In this document: in pieces, positions 17,570 through 26,283 of the stretch
How the letters are laid out: each line of letters begins with the position of its first letter
Position numbering within the stretch: position 1 is the stretch's first letter
Translations under genes and position numbers: made by a program
Notes under the pieces: generated by a model
Seen by the model: the letters and a program-made list of their open reading frames with translations, nothing else
What the model was told of the DNA's origin: nothing
Databases searched by the model: none
DNA from: Akkermansia muciniphila
GTDB lineage: Bacteria > Verrucomicrobiota > Verrucomicrobiia > Limisphaerales > F1-80-MAGS106
Reading direction: 5' to 3'
Assembly (NCBI GenBank): GCA_945865375.1
Contig: CAMBEJ010000005.1
Location: 16,727-80,726, forward strand
Length of the DNA stretch: 64,000 nt

Positions 17570-19522
17570 TCAGGAAGGAATAGCCATCGAGAGCAGGAAC
17601 TCGATGTTGTGCCGGGTTTTCTTGAGTTTGTTCAGAAGGAGCTCCATGGCCTCGACCGGAGGCACTCCGGTAAGGGCTCGGCGGAGCATCACCACTCGGG
17701 TGTATTCGTCGGGATGGTACAGAAGCTCCTCTTTTCGCGTGCCCGACAGCTCGATGTTGATGGATGGGAAGATTCGTCGGTCGACAAGATGCCGGTCCAG
17801 GCTCACTTCCATGTTGCCGGTGCCTTTGAATTCTTCGAAGATGACTTCGTCCATGCGTGATCCCGTGTCGACCAGCGCCGTGGCAATGATGGTCAGCGAC
17901 CCGCCTTCCTCGATATTGCGAGCCGCACCAAAAAACCGTTTAGGTTTGTGCAGGGCGTTGGCGTCCACACCGCCCGAGAGAATTTTGCCCGAATGCGGTT
18001 GGATGGTGTTGTAGGCCCGGGCTAGGCGCGTGATCGAGTCAAGCAGGATCATCACATCCTTTTTGTGCTCCACCATGCGCCGCGCCTTTTCTATCACCAT
18101 TTCGGCCACCTGCACATGCCGCTCCGGCGGCTCGTCGAATGTGGACGCAATAACCTCTGCGGGTTTGCATGAGCGCTCCATGTCAGTCACTTCCTCTGGA
18201 CGTTCGTCTATGAGGAGGATGAACAAGTAGGTTTCGGGATTGTTTTTGAGAACCGCATTCGCGAGCTTCTGCATCAGCACGGTCTTGCCAGTCCTAGGCG
18301 GCGCGACGATCAGTCCTCGGCTCCCTTTCCCGATGGGGCAAACCAGATCCAACACGCGAGTGGACAACTCGTCCTGTGCGGTTTCCAGAATGAAACGTTT
18401 GTTCGGAAACAGAGGTGTTAGGTTGTCAAAGTGGACCTTGTCCTTCGCTTTCTCCGGATCCTCCTTGTCCACTGCCTCCACCTTGAGGAGGGCAAAGAAG
18501 CGTTCTTTTTCCTTGGGCGGCCGAATTTGTCCCGCCACAAGATCGCCTGTCTGAAGATCGAACCGGCGGATCTGTGAAGGGGAAACGTAGACGTCCTCAG
18601 GACAGGGCAGGTAGTTAAAACTTTGCGAGCGCAGGAAGCCGAAGCCCTCGGGAAGGATTTCGAGGACACCTTCCGCGAACATGATGCCGTTGCGCTCGGA
18701 GTTTTTTTGAAGCACCTGAAAGATCACCTCTTGCTTCTTCATGGTACCGACATTCTCAATCCCCATCTCACGCGCCTTCGTGTTCAGTTGGCTCATCGAC
18801 ATCGCCTGGAGCTCGCTGATCTTGATGGCTGGGGGCTGGGGGCCGGAAGCGACCGTGGGAGACGGAATATAGACCTCCTCGGCAAGCTCCGGTAGGGGCG
18901 GCCTGTTGGGCTTGCCATGCCTCGGGCGCAGGGGGTCATTTTTTGGGCGCGACGGGCCAGAGTTCTGGGGGGGGCGATTACGCAGGGAACTCCCTGGCTT
19001 TTGGTGATGCCCATGCTGCGGGCGATGCGGCGGATTGTGTTGTGGCTTCTTTCCGCTGTTCCCCTGAGTGGGTCTGGAACCCCCGGAAGAAGGCGTTGCT
19101 TCCCGACCTGCAGGAGCCAGAGCACCTGCCGGAGGCATCGCCGTGGGCGAAGGCCCGGGTGTATTTTCAGCCTCGGATGACACTCGTTCTGACCTCGGGG
19201 GAAGCGCGGGCTCGACTCCAGATGTCACGGGTGCCACGGTTTCCGCATGGGCCTCTACAATCGGGGACGCGGGGGTGGCGGCCCTCCCGCGTGGAGACGC
19301 TTGGGTCCCGGCACGTGCCTCGCGGGCGGAGGATGGGCCGTTGGCAATTTCCTCAACCCTTGGCTCCGGGGATGAGAGCACCTCCTTGGCGGGCTGCTCA
19401 CGCGCCGGTGCTTCTAAACTTGCGGAGGTATCAAACAGTTCCGGTGATGCGGCATCCGGGCCTTTTGATTTGGAACGAATCGCCCTCGGTTTCGAGGCTG
19501 GTTTTTTTACAGGTGTAGGCAT
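17570..19522 (-). CDS. rho: Transcription termination factor Rho with long disordered N-terminal extension
   Basis: Hexameric RNA-dependent ATPase that ends transcription. The start [11 protein letters not shown] at 19522 gives 650 aa against about 420 in E. coli. Residues 1 to about 230 are low-complexity, rich in Pro, Ala, Ser, His and basic residues ([20 protein letters not shown]). Then come the Rho N helical domain ([17 protein letters not shown]), the cold-shock RNA-binding domain ([30 protein letters not shown]), Walker A APPRTGKT (about 407-414), Walker [18 protein letters not shown], and the Q/R loops ([31 protein letters not shown]). The core is complete. Such extensions occur in other phyla and can affect RNA binding or phase separation, but the role here is unknown. 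Confidence 0.96.
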   Translation of the reverse strand: MPTPVKKPASKPRAIRSKSKGPDAASPELFDTSASLEAPAREQPAKEVLSSPEPRVEEIANGPSSAREARAGTQASPRGRAATPASPIVEAHAETVAPVTSGVEPALPPRSERVSSEAENTPGPSPTAMPPAGALAPAGREATPSSGGSRPTQGNSGKKPQHNPPHRPQHGHHQKPGSSLRNRPPQNSGPSRPKNDPLRPRHGKPNRPPLPELAEEVYIPSPTVASGPQPPAIKISELQAMSMSQLNTKAREMGIENVGTMKKQEVIFQVLQKNSERNGIMFAEGVLEILPEGFGFLRSQSFNYLPCPEDVYVSPSQIRRFDLQTGDLVAGQIRPPKEKERFFALLKVEAVDKEDPEKAKDKVHFDNLTPLFPNKRFILETAQDELSTRVLDLVCPIGKGSRGLIVAPPRTGKTVLMQKLANAVLKNNPETYLFILLIDERPEEVTDMERSCKPAEVIASTFDEPPERHVQVAEMVIEKARRMVEHKKDVMILLDSITRLARAYNTIQPHSGKILSGGVDANALHKPKRFFGAARNIEEGGSLTIIATALVDTGSRMDEVIFEEFKGTGNMEVSLDRHLVDRRIFPSINIELSGTRKEELLYHPDEYTRVVMLRRALTGVPPVEAMELLLNKLKKTRHNIEFLLSMAIPS

Positions 19523-19664
19523 AACAAAATCAAAACCAATAGGTCGCCGGAGGAGAGTGGCAGTCCCTGTAGGGAACCTCTTCTTAAAAGTCAAGAAGGT
19601 TAGCGAACAATCATAGGTTCTCGAGTCAGCGCTGCCAGTGCAACGCCCCTGTGCGGAAAGTTTT

Positions 19665-21830
19665 TCAGTAGGGCAAGGGGAACTTCGCGGTCAACTCCCT
19701 GACACGGTGGCGCACATGGTGCGCTGCGTCAACATTTTTGATGTCCATCAACACTTCACTGATCATATCCGCGATCGCGGCCATCTCCTGTTCCTTCATG
19801 CCGCGCGTCGTGACTGCGGGGGTGCCGAGTCGGATGCCGCTCGCCTGAAATGGGGACCGAGTTTCGAACGGGATGGTATTCTTGTTCACAGTGATTCCTG
19901 CCTCATCGAGGGCAAGTTGACACTCTTTGCCGGTCACGCCACGCGCGCCCACGTCGACGAGCATCAGGTGGTTCGCGGTGCCGCCGCTCACAAGCCGGTA
20001 CCCATTTTGCTGGAGTCCTCCCGCCAACGCCAGGGCATTCTTGACGATTTGTTCCTGATAATCCTTGAAAGACGGCAACAGAGCTTCCGCGAGGCAGACC
20101 GCTTTAGCGGCAATGACATGCATCAAGGGACCTCCTTGAATCCCAGGAAAAATCTGCGAATCGATCTCTTTCGCATACTTTGCCTTGCACAGGACAAGCC
20201 CTCCCCTGGGGCCCCTCAGCGTTTTGTGGGTGGTGGTGGTGACGAAATCCGCGTGAGCCACTGGGCTCGGATGGATCCCCGCCGCCACCAAGCCAGCGAT
20301 GTGGGCGATGTCCGCAAGCAAATAGGCCCCAGTTTCACGCGCGATTTCTCCGAGCTTCGAAAAATCGATGACCTGGGAGTAGGCGCTGGCACCCACCGTG
20401 ATCATCCGTGGGCGGTGCTGCCGCGCAAGATCAGCAATGATATCGTAATCAAGTTTTTCGTCGTCCTTGCGAACTCCATAGTGAACGACGTCAAAGAATT
20501 TTCCGGAAAAGTTCGCTTTGTTGCCATGAGTCAAGTGGCCGCCGTGCGTGAGATCCATCGTCAAGATCTTGTCCCCAGGCTTCAGGAAGGCGAAATAAAC
20601 CGCCATGTTAGCGGAACTCCCAGAGTGCGGCTGAACATTTGCGTGCTCCGCTCCGAACAACCGCCGCGCGCGGTCAATGGCCACCTGTTCCACTCCGTCC
20701 ACAAACTCGCAGCCACCATACCATCGTTTGCCCGGATAGCCCTCAGCATATTTGTTCGTGAGAACAGACCCTTGCGCCGCCATCACTGCGGGGCTCGTGA
20801 AATTCTCGCTCGCGATTAACTCCACATTGTCCTGCTGCCGCTGCTTCTCCTTCTGGATCGCCGCCGCAATCTCAGGATCCACCACCTCCAGGAGCAGCGC
20901 TGGGTTCGCAAAACCTTGCTCGAGCTTTGAGACACGTCTTTGATGCCGGTCCTCCAAAGGCACCGCTGCCCCAAATGCATCCACCATCTCCATCGCCTTT
21001 TCCGTAACGGTGAAACGGGCACCCAGGCAAAGGATGTTAGCATGGTTGTGTTCGCGGGCGAGTTTCGCAATTTCAACCTCGAAAGCGACTGCGGCGCGAA
21101 CGCCCAGAACTTTGTTGGCCGCGATGGCCATCCCGGTTCCAGTCCCACACACCAGAACACCCCACGCGGCCGCGCCGTCGGAAACTTTTCTCCCGACAGC
21201 GTGCGCGAACTCGGGGTAGTCGGCAGGATCCTTCGATGACACACCCAGGTCCTCGACGCGGAACCCCTTGGATTCAAGGTGATTCTTAAGGGCGTTCTTA
21301 AGTTCGAAACCGGCGTGGTCTGAGGCAATGGCAATCATGGCTTTATGGCTTACAGTGTTCGGAAACGCGCTCTCGTTCAATTCGATGAACTCCAGCATGG
21401 TTCGCACACCCCGCTCGATGCGGTCACGGCAGTGGACATAAATCGAATAGGAGCTCCCAATCGGGTCAGGAACCTCACGCTCGTAATCCTTCAAATTCCG
21501 CTCGAAATCGCCCAGCAGATAGGTTTTTTCGGCCGCTTCAGGAAACATCATATAGATAGCTTCCACATGGCTTTCGGTCATCCCCAGAATATAGTCCGCC
21601 TGCCGAACGAGGTCTGCGGTGACCATCTGACTGCGCTGGTGGGAGATGTCGATTCCGATCTCTTTCATCGCCCGTGTGGAGTGGGACGTGGCGGGCAGGC
21701 CGTCGATCGCCCCGACTCCTGCCGACATCACACGGTATTTGCCAAGACGCGAAGTGGCTTCGCGGCATAGTCCCTCTGCCATGGGGCTTCTGCATAGATT
21801 GCCTGTGCAAACGAACAACAACGTCTTCAT
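19665..21830 (-). CDS. glyA: Three-domain fusion: low-MW phosphatase - RpiB-like isomerase - serine hydroxymethyltransferase
   Basis: One uninterrupted 721-codon frame from ATG 21830 encodes three enzymes. Residues 1 to about 160 are a low-molecular-weight phosphatase (P-loop [13 protein letters not shown], general-acid Asp in VPDPIG). Residues about 165-310 are ribose-5-phosphate isomerase B ([17 protein letters not shown], catalytic Cys in [42 protein letters not shown]). Residues about 312-721 are complete GlyA ([32 protein letters not shown] Lys in [14 protein letters not shown]), converting Ser + THF to Gly + methylene-THF. Linkers are short and contain no stop. The order equals the B. 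subtilis ywlE-ywlF-(ywlG)-glyA cluster. The P-loop has Leu where the arginine phosphatase YwlE has Thr, so phosphotyrosine specificity is more likely. Internal translation starts at each domain cannot be excluded. Confidence 0.92.
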   Translation of the reverse strand: MKTLLFVCTGNLCRSPMAEGLCREATSRLGKYRVMSAGVGAIDGLPATSHSTRAMKEIGIDISHQRSQMVTADLVRQADYILGMTESHVEAIYMMFPEAAEKTYLLGDFERNLKDYEREVPDPIGSSYSIYVHCRDRIERGVRTMLEFIELNESAFPNTVSHKAMIAIASDHAGFELKNALKNHLESKGFRVEDLGVSSKDPADYPEFAHAVGRKVSDGAAAWGVLVCGTGTGMAIAANKVLGVRAAVAFEVEIAKLAREHNHANILCLGARFTVTEKAMEMVDAFGAAVPLEDRHQRRVSKLEQGFANPALLLEVVDPEIAAAIQKEKQRQQDNVELIASENFTSPAVMAAQGSVLTNKYAEGYPGKRWYGGCEFVDGVEQVAIDRARRLFGAEHANVQPHSGSSANMAVYFAFLKPGDKILTMDLTHGGHLTHGNKANFSGKFFDVVHYGVRKDDEKLDYDIIADLARQHRPRMITVGASAYSQVIDFSKLGEIARETGAYLLADIAHIAGLVAAGIHPSPVAHADFVTTTTHKTLRGPRGGLVLCKAKYAKEIDSQIFPGIQGGPLMHVIAAKAVCLAEALLPSFKDYQEQIVKNALALAGGLQQNGYRLVSGGTANHLMLVDVGARGVTGKECQLALDEAGITVNKNTIPFETRSPFQASGIRLGTPAVTTRGMKEQEMAAIADMISEVLMDIKNVDAAHHVRHRVRELTAKFPLPY

Positions 21831-22176
21831 GACTCTATAATCAGCATGCCACACCTCTCCCGAGACCACGATGCGAATCAGAGGCGTCAGAGACTTGCCT
21901 CTCCTAGAGGGCACCAGCGGGCGACAAACGCGGGCTCAAATTGCAGTTGCATGCGCAAATCGTCAACCGTGAAAATGCAGCGGCCGGAGCTTCAATGAAC
22001 CCGAATCCGGTAAGGCGGCGGCGCTACGCAGCCTTCAATTTCTAGGTGCGAGCCTCACACGCGGCGAACTAAATGGGCCGATCCACCATGCCGCCGGGAT
22101 CGGGAATAAGGAGTGCTCCGGTCAAGTTTCAGAGCTCATCCAATGAAGTTCACCAACGGCACAATCCCCCACGGGA
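21831..22176. other. Intergenic spacer, nothing recognised
   Basis: The 346 bases between the phosphatase-RpiB-GlyA gene and the 3' end of the S41-like gene hold no convincing ORF. I could not recognise a glycine riboswitch or other structured leader for glyA; the promoter of the fusion gene should lie here. Confidence 0.4.
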
Positions 22177-23274
22177 TCAGTCCGGCCGACTGATTTGCCC
22201 CCGTAGAATCGCGATGCCTTGCAGCACATCCAAGGCACGGGCAAGAGTTGGGTCGCGCAGCTCAGGTGCCTTCAGTTTTTCGATGGATGCCGTGCGCTCG
22301 CCACCCGGATCTCCGTCGACTGAATTCGCCTGCTCCTCCCGTTGGCGCTTTACCAGAGTCGCTTCGTTGAGTTTTGGGACGGGTGTCACGGCTGCCTTGG
22401 AGGAGACGCTCTTATGGGGCGCTGCGGGGCCGGGTTCGGAAGCGGGTTTCGAGTAAGGATCCTCCCACAACCTTCGCTCATCGAGTGCGTTGACGGCCAC
22501 CTGAATATCTGGCCGGATCTGGACCCCGGCAACACTGTTGCCCCCGGCTGTCTTGATGTCCCCGGTGAGGAGCCTCAACCGATCTCCGTTGCTGAGAGTA
22601 AATTCCTGATAAACGCCGGCCGAGCCCGCAGTTTCAGACCCCAAGACAACGCTGGCGCGCTCCTGGCGCAAGATGGCCGTCAACGCCTCGGCGGCACCTC
22701 GTGTCTGCCCGTTGACGAGGATCACGAGCGGGATCTCAAAGAAGGGCTTGAGTGCTTTTGGATTCACCGCTGTGAGCGGCTTTCCCCCCAGGGTGAGCAA
22801 GGGCTGTTCGCCAGGGACAAACACGCGGGCCGCGCGCACCGACGCTTCGTAATCCGACCCGTCCGCGTACCGCAGGTCCAGGACCATGCCCTTGAGTTTG
22901 TTCGAGTTGTTCACGCCCGACCACTCGGATTGAATGGTTTCCGGCAGGGATTGGTCCACGCGGGTGATGCGCACGTAGCCAAAGCCCGAATCGAAAACCC
23001 GCCCCGTTGCCGTGGGTCCCTCGTACGCACCAGAAGGAGCCAAACTGGCCGAGTTGGTCTCCCAATGGATGCGGTTGGGGTGTTTCGCAAGGAGTTGTTC
23101 CACCGCAGCCTGGTTGAGCTCTGATTCCGTCGAAAGACGGAGGTTCGAACGGATCAGTTCGTAGACCTCCTTCCACGGCTTCTGAGGGACGGAGATGTCG
23201 GCCCATGAAAAGCCAGGGACGAGCCCCAGGACCACCAAAGCTGTGTTCCGAAAACGGACTGCCAGATGCCTCAT
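22177..23274 (-). CDS. S41 (C-terminal processing protease)-like protein, probably inactive
   Basis: An exported protein with a signal peptide (MRHLAVRFRNTALVVLGLVPGFSWA) and the S41 peptidase core: GMVLDLRYADGSDYEASVRAARVFV, IPLVILVNGQTRGAAEALTAIL, VVLGSETAGSAGVYQEFTLSNG. In active CtpA enzymes the nucleophile Ser lies in the VNxxSAS segment and the general-base Lys in FGKG. Here the equivalent positions read QTRGAAE and GSAG, so neither Ser nor Lys is present. No PDZ domain is visible. The C-terminal about 100 residues are charged and Pro-rich. It may be a scaffold or pseudoprotease. It is followed by purD on the same strand, 15 bases or more away depending on the start. Confidence 0.72.
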   Translation of the reverse strand: MRHLAVRFRNTALVVLGLVPGFSWADISVPQKPWKEVYELIRSNLRLSTESELNQAAVEQLLAKHPNRIHWETNSASLAPSGAYEGPTATGRVFDSGFGYVRITRVDQSLPETIQSEWSGVNNSNKLKGMVLDLRYADGSDYEASVRAARVFVPGEQPLLTLGGKPLTAVNPKALKPFFEIPLVILVNGQTRGAAEALTAILRQERASVVLGSETAGSAGVYQEFTLSNGDRLRLLTGDIKTAGGNSVAGVQIRPDIQVAVNALDERRLWEDPYSKPASEPGPAAPHKSVSSKAAVTPVPKLNEATLVKRQREEQANSVDGDPGGERTASIEKLKAPELRDPTLARALDVLQGIAILRGQISRPD

Positions 23275-23310
23275 AGTTCGAGAGTGTTGAGCCAATACAA
23301 ACCCTTGATA

Positions 23311-24630
23311 TCACTCCTTCGACTGTTTTTCACGGAGAATGTTCAAGCCTTTTGAACCAATATCCCGTCGGTAGTGCATGCCGTCAAACTGGATTCTCTG
23401 GATTGCTGAGTACGCCTGATCTCGAGCCTTCCCCAGATCCGAACCCCAAGCGGTCACACCCAGCACGCGCCCGCCGTGTGTCACCACTCTGCCATCTTCC
23501 GATCTCGTGCCCGCGTGGAACACTTTCACATTGTCCATTTTGCCCACCTCGGTCAAGCCATCGATGGGTTTGCCCTTGGAATAGGCCCCAGGGTAACCCC
23601 CGGATGCTAACACGACGCAAACGGAAACGTGCGGAGCCCAGCTCAGAACGCTATCGCTCAGGGTGCCATCCAGACAGGCCTCGACTAGGTCGACCAAGTC
23701 GTTGTCGAGCCTCGTGAGGTAGACCTGGGTCTCGGGATCGCCAAAACGTGCATTGTACTCGAGCACCTTCGGCCCCTCCTTTGTCAGCATGATTCCGGGA
23801 TACAAAATCCCGCGGTAATCGATCCCCTCGGCAGCACAGCCAGAAACCCACGGTTCCAGGATGGTTCTCTGAATCGAACGAATTTCTTCCTCCGAAACAA
23901 AAGGCGTGGGTGAGTAAGCGCCCATACCCCCAGTGTTGGGGCCCTTATCCCGATCGAACGCCTGCTTATGATCCTGCGACGTCGGGAAAAGCAATGCGGT
24001 CCTGCCGTCGCAAAGAGCGTGCAGAGAGACCTCGACGCCCTCCAAAAACTCCTGAATCACAAGGCGTCGGCCCGCTTCGCCAAAAGCCTTTTTGACCATG
24101 ATCTCCTTGATCGCTCCGACCGCTTCACGCTCATTCGAGCACAGGACCACTCCTTTCCCGAGAGCCAGTCCATCCGCCTTGACAGCACACCGTCCACCCA
24201 TCGAAAGGATGAACGCGACCGCGGAATCGGGGTCCTCGAATGCGCCGGAGCGAGCGGTCGGAATTCCGTGACGGCTCATAAACTCCAGTGAGAAAACTTT
24301 CGACGCCTCAAACTGAGCCGCCTTTTGGTTGGGGCCCCATATTCTGAGCCCCCGGTTTTGAAAAAGGTCGACCACACCGAGCGCCAGTGGGCTGTCAGGG
24401 CCCACCACTGTGAGGTCGACCCTTTCGCGGAGTGCAAATTCGAGGAGTCCGTGGATGTCGTCCGCGCTGGTTGGAACCAACACAACAGGGTTGCCTGAGC
24501 GGGCCACGACTTCGCCGGAGATTCCAGCGTTCCCGGGGGCGCAAAAAATCTCTTCAACGCGGCTCGACTGGGCAAGTTTCCACACCAGCGCGTGCTCTCT
24601 TCCACCTGAACCAATGACGAGTAACTTCAT
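23311..24630 (-). CDS. purD: Phosphoribosylamine-glycine ligase (GAR synthetase)
   Basis: Second step of purine synthesis: ATP + phosphoribosylamine + glycine gives GAR. The 439 aa length is standard. N-terminal pre-ATP-grasp fold with MKLLVIGSGGREHALVWKLAQS and FCAPGNAGI; ATP-grasp landmarks CAVKADGLALGKGVVLC, VIQEFLEGVEVSLHALCDG, TSQDHKQAFDRDKGPNTGGMGAYSPTPF, LEYNARFGDPETQVYLTRL. The C-terminal domain ends FDGMHYRRDIGSKGL. All metal and ATP ligands visible in the family appear present. The gene sits between the S41-like gene and a DUF1501 gene on the same strand. Other purine genes (purE, purK) are about 10 kb away, so the pathway is scattered. Confidence 0.96.
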   Translation of the reverse strand: MKLLVIGSGGREHALVWKLAQSSRVEEIFCAPGNAGISGEVVARSGNPVVLVPTSADDIHGLLEFALRERVDLTVVGPDSPLALGVVDLFQNRGLRIWGPNQKAAQFEASKVFSLEFMSRHGIPTARSGAFEDPDSAVAFILSMGGRCAVKADGLALGKGVVLCSNEREAVGAIKEIMVKKAFGEAGRRLVIQEFLEGVEVSLHALCDGRTALLFPTSQDHKQAFDRDKGPNTGGMGAYSPTPFVSEEEIRSIQRTILEPWVSGCAAEGIDYRGILYPGIMLTKEGPKVLEYNARFGDPETQVYLTRLDNDLVDLVEACLDGTLSDSVLSWAPHVSVCVVLASGGYPGAYSKGKPIDGLTEVGKMDNVKVFHAGTRSEDGRVVTHGGRVLGVTAWGSDLGKARDQAYSAIQRIQFDGMHYRRDIGSKGLNILREKQSKE

Positions 24631-24707
24631 GTTGGCGGCTATCCAACCAGGGACGTGGCAAGGTGGAAAGAACGGGAACGGCGGCCCTGCCCTGGAATGG
24701 ATGCCAA

Positions 24708-26165
24708 TTAGACGAGGAGCTCCTTAACCACCCGGGCTTCTTCATCGACGCCGGTGAGCTTGTTGTCGAGACCCTGATATTTGAAAGTGAACTTGTCGTG
24801 TTTGATGCCCATGAGGTGGAGGAGGGTGGCGTGGAAATCGCGGACATGCACCGGGTTTTCGACGATGTTATAACTGAACTCGTCTGTCTGACCGTAGATC
24901 ACTCCCCCTTTGATACCGCCTCCGGCCATCCACATCGTAAAGCAGCGAGGGTGATGGTCGCGCCCATAGTTTTCCTTCGTGAGTCCGCCCTGGCTGTAGA
25001 TGGTGCGGCCAAACTCTCCCCCCCAGATGATGAGGGTGTCTTCAAACATGCCCCGCGCCTTCAAATCCTGGATCAACCCGTGAGTGGGTTGGTCCACATC
25101 CCGGCACTGCGAAGGCATGCGACCCGAAACGTTCGCGTGATGGTCCCAGTTGTTGTGGTATATCTGGACAAAACGCACGCCGCGCTCGGCCAACCGGCGG
25201 GCGAGCAACGCGGTGTAAGCGAAGGTGCCGGGCTTGCGAGCTTCCTCGCCGTACAGTTTGTAGGTGGACTCCGGCTCATTTTTGACTTCGGTGAGTTCCG
25301 GAACGCTTGACTGCATCTTGAAAGCCATCTCGAACTGTTGAATCCGAGTGTGGGTTTCGGGGTCGCCCACGGCTTTGTAATTGATTTCGTTCAACCGTTT
25401 TAGCCCGTCCAACTGCATCCGGCGCAACCCAGGGCTGACTCCGGGAGGATTGTTGATGAAAAGAATGGGATCACCCTGCGAACGGAAGGAAACTCCGGCA
25501 TGTTCTCCGGAGATATAGCCGCTCGACCACAAGCGTCCGCTGATGGCCTGAAGTTGCTCCTTGTTTGTGGGTTCAGCGACCAGAACCACAAAGGTGGGCA
25601 GGTTTTCGTTGAGGGAACCCAGGCCGTAGCTGACCCAGGATCCAATGCACGGACGGCCTTGTGTCTGGTTGCCGGTTTGAATATGGCAGATGGCTGGCTC
25701 ATGGTTGATGGCTTCCGTGTACATGGATCGAACAAACGCCATGTCATCCACACATTTGGCGGTCCAAGGAAGCACTTCGCTGACCCACATGCCGCTCTTG
25801 CCGTGCCTCGCAAACTGGTACTTTGATGGAGCGATAGGGAACCGCTTTTGACCGCTGGTCATGGTCGTGAGGCGCTGCCCCATCCGGATGGATTCGGGAA
25901 GATCCTTATCATACCATTCCCCCATCACCGGTTTGTAGTCGTAGAGATCCATTTGGGACGGCCCCCCCACCATGTGCAGATAAATCACCCGCTTCGCTTT
26001 GGGCGGGAAATGAGGCAGACCCAAGTCCTGCGGCGTGCCTTCCGCCCAAAGTTTCAGGTTGTTCCCTGCCAACGATGTGAGCGCGGCATAACCCAGTGCG
26101 TTCTTGCCCCGGGCAAAAAACTGCCGGCGAGTCTCAAGCTTGGCGTATTCGTTAAAAACATTCAT
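24708..26165 (-). CDS. DUF1501 family secreted protein
   Basis: A 485-residue member of DUF1501, an alkaline-phosphatase/sulfatase-like fold family expanded in Planctomycetota and Verrucomicrobiota. N-terminal Tat-type signal with TRRQFFARGKNALGYAAL. Typical segments: KRVIYLHMVGGPSQMDLYDYKP, GMWVSEVLPWTAKCVDDMAFVRSMYTEAINHEPA, GRPCIGSWVSYGLGS, RFVQIYHNNWDHHANV, DTLIIWGGEFGRTIYSQGG, DHHPRCFTMWMAGGGIKGG. It lies directly downstream of the DUF1549/DUF1553 haem gene on the same strand, the standard pair in this group. The function is uncharacterised; a role with the partner in polysaccharide or sulfated glycan turnover is an inference from genome context in these phyla. Confidence 0.9.
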   Translation of the reverse strand: MNVFNEYAKLETRRQFFARGKNALGYAALTSLAGNNLKLWAEGTPQDLGLPHFPPKAKRVIYLHMVGGPSQMDLYDYKPVMGEWYDKDLPESIRMGQRLTTMTSGQKRFPIAPSKYQFARHGKSGMWVSEVLPWTAKCVDDMAFVRSMYTEAINHEPAICHIQTGNQTQGRPCIGSWVSYGLGSLNENLPTFVVLVAEPTNKEQLQAISGRLWSSGYISGEHAGVSFRSQGDPILFINNPPGVSPGLRRMQLDGLKRLNEINYKAVGDPETHTRIQQFEMAFKMQSSVPELTEVKNEPESTYKLYGEEARKPGTFAYTALLARRLAERGVRFVQIYHNNWDHHANVSGRMPSQCRDVDQPTHGLIQDLKARGMFEDTLIIWGGEFGRTIYSQGGLTKENYGRDHHPRCFTMWMAGGGIKGGVIYGQTDEFSYNIVENPVHVRDFHATLLHLMGIKHDKFTFKYQGLDNKLTGVDEEARVVKELLV

Positions 26166-26190
26166 GCGTCGATCCTTGCGTTACTGGCAC

Positions 26191-26276
26191 AGTGGAAAGT
26201 GGCAGAGGCGTCCCGCCTCTGTTCCGTCGATCTCAGCGGCGCCACTCCCTACTTTCCACTCTCCACTTTCCACTTT
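26191..26276. repeat. Diverged copy of the GTGGCAG two-hairpin repeat
   Basis: GAAAGTGGCAGAGGCG with its hairpin (CAGAGGCGTCCCGCCTCTG) is followed by GTTCCGTCGATCTCAGCGGCG and several copies of CACTTTCCAC. The arrangement parallels the repeats at 8395-8460 and 34761-34820. It fills the spacer between the DUF1553 stop and the DUF1501 start. Confidence 0.6.
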
Positions 26277-26283
26277 GTTGAGC

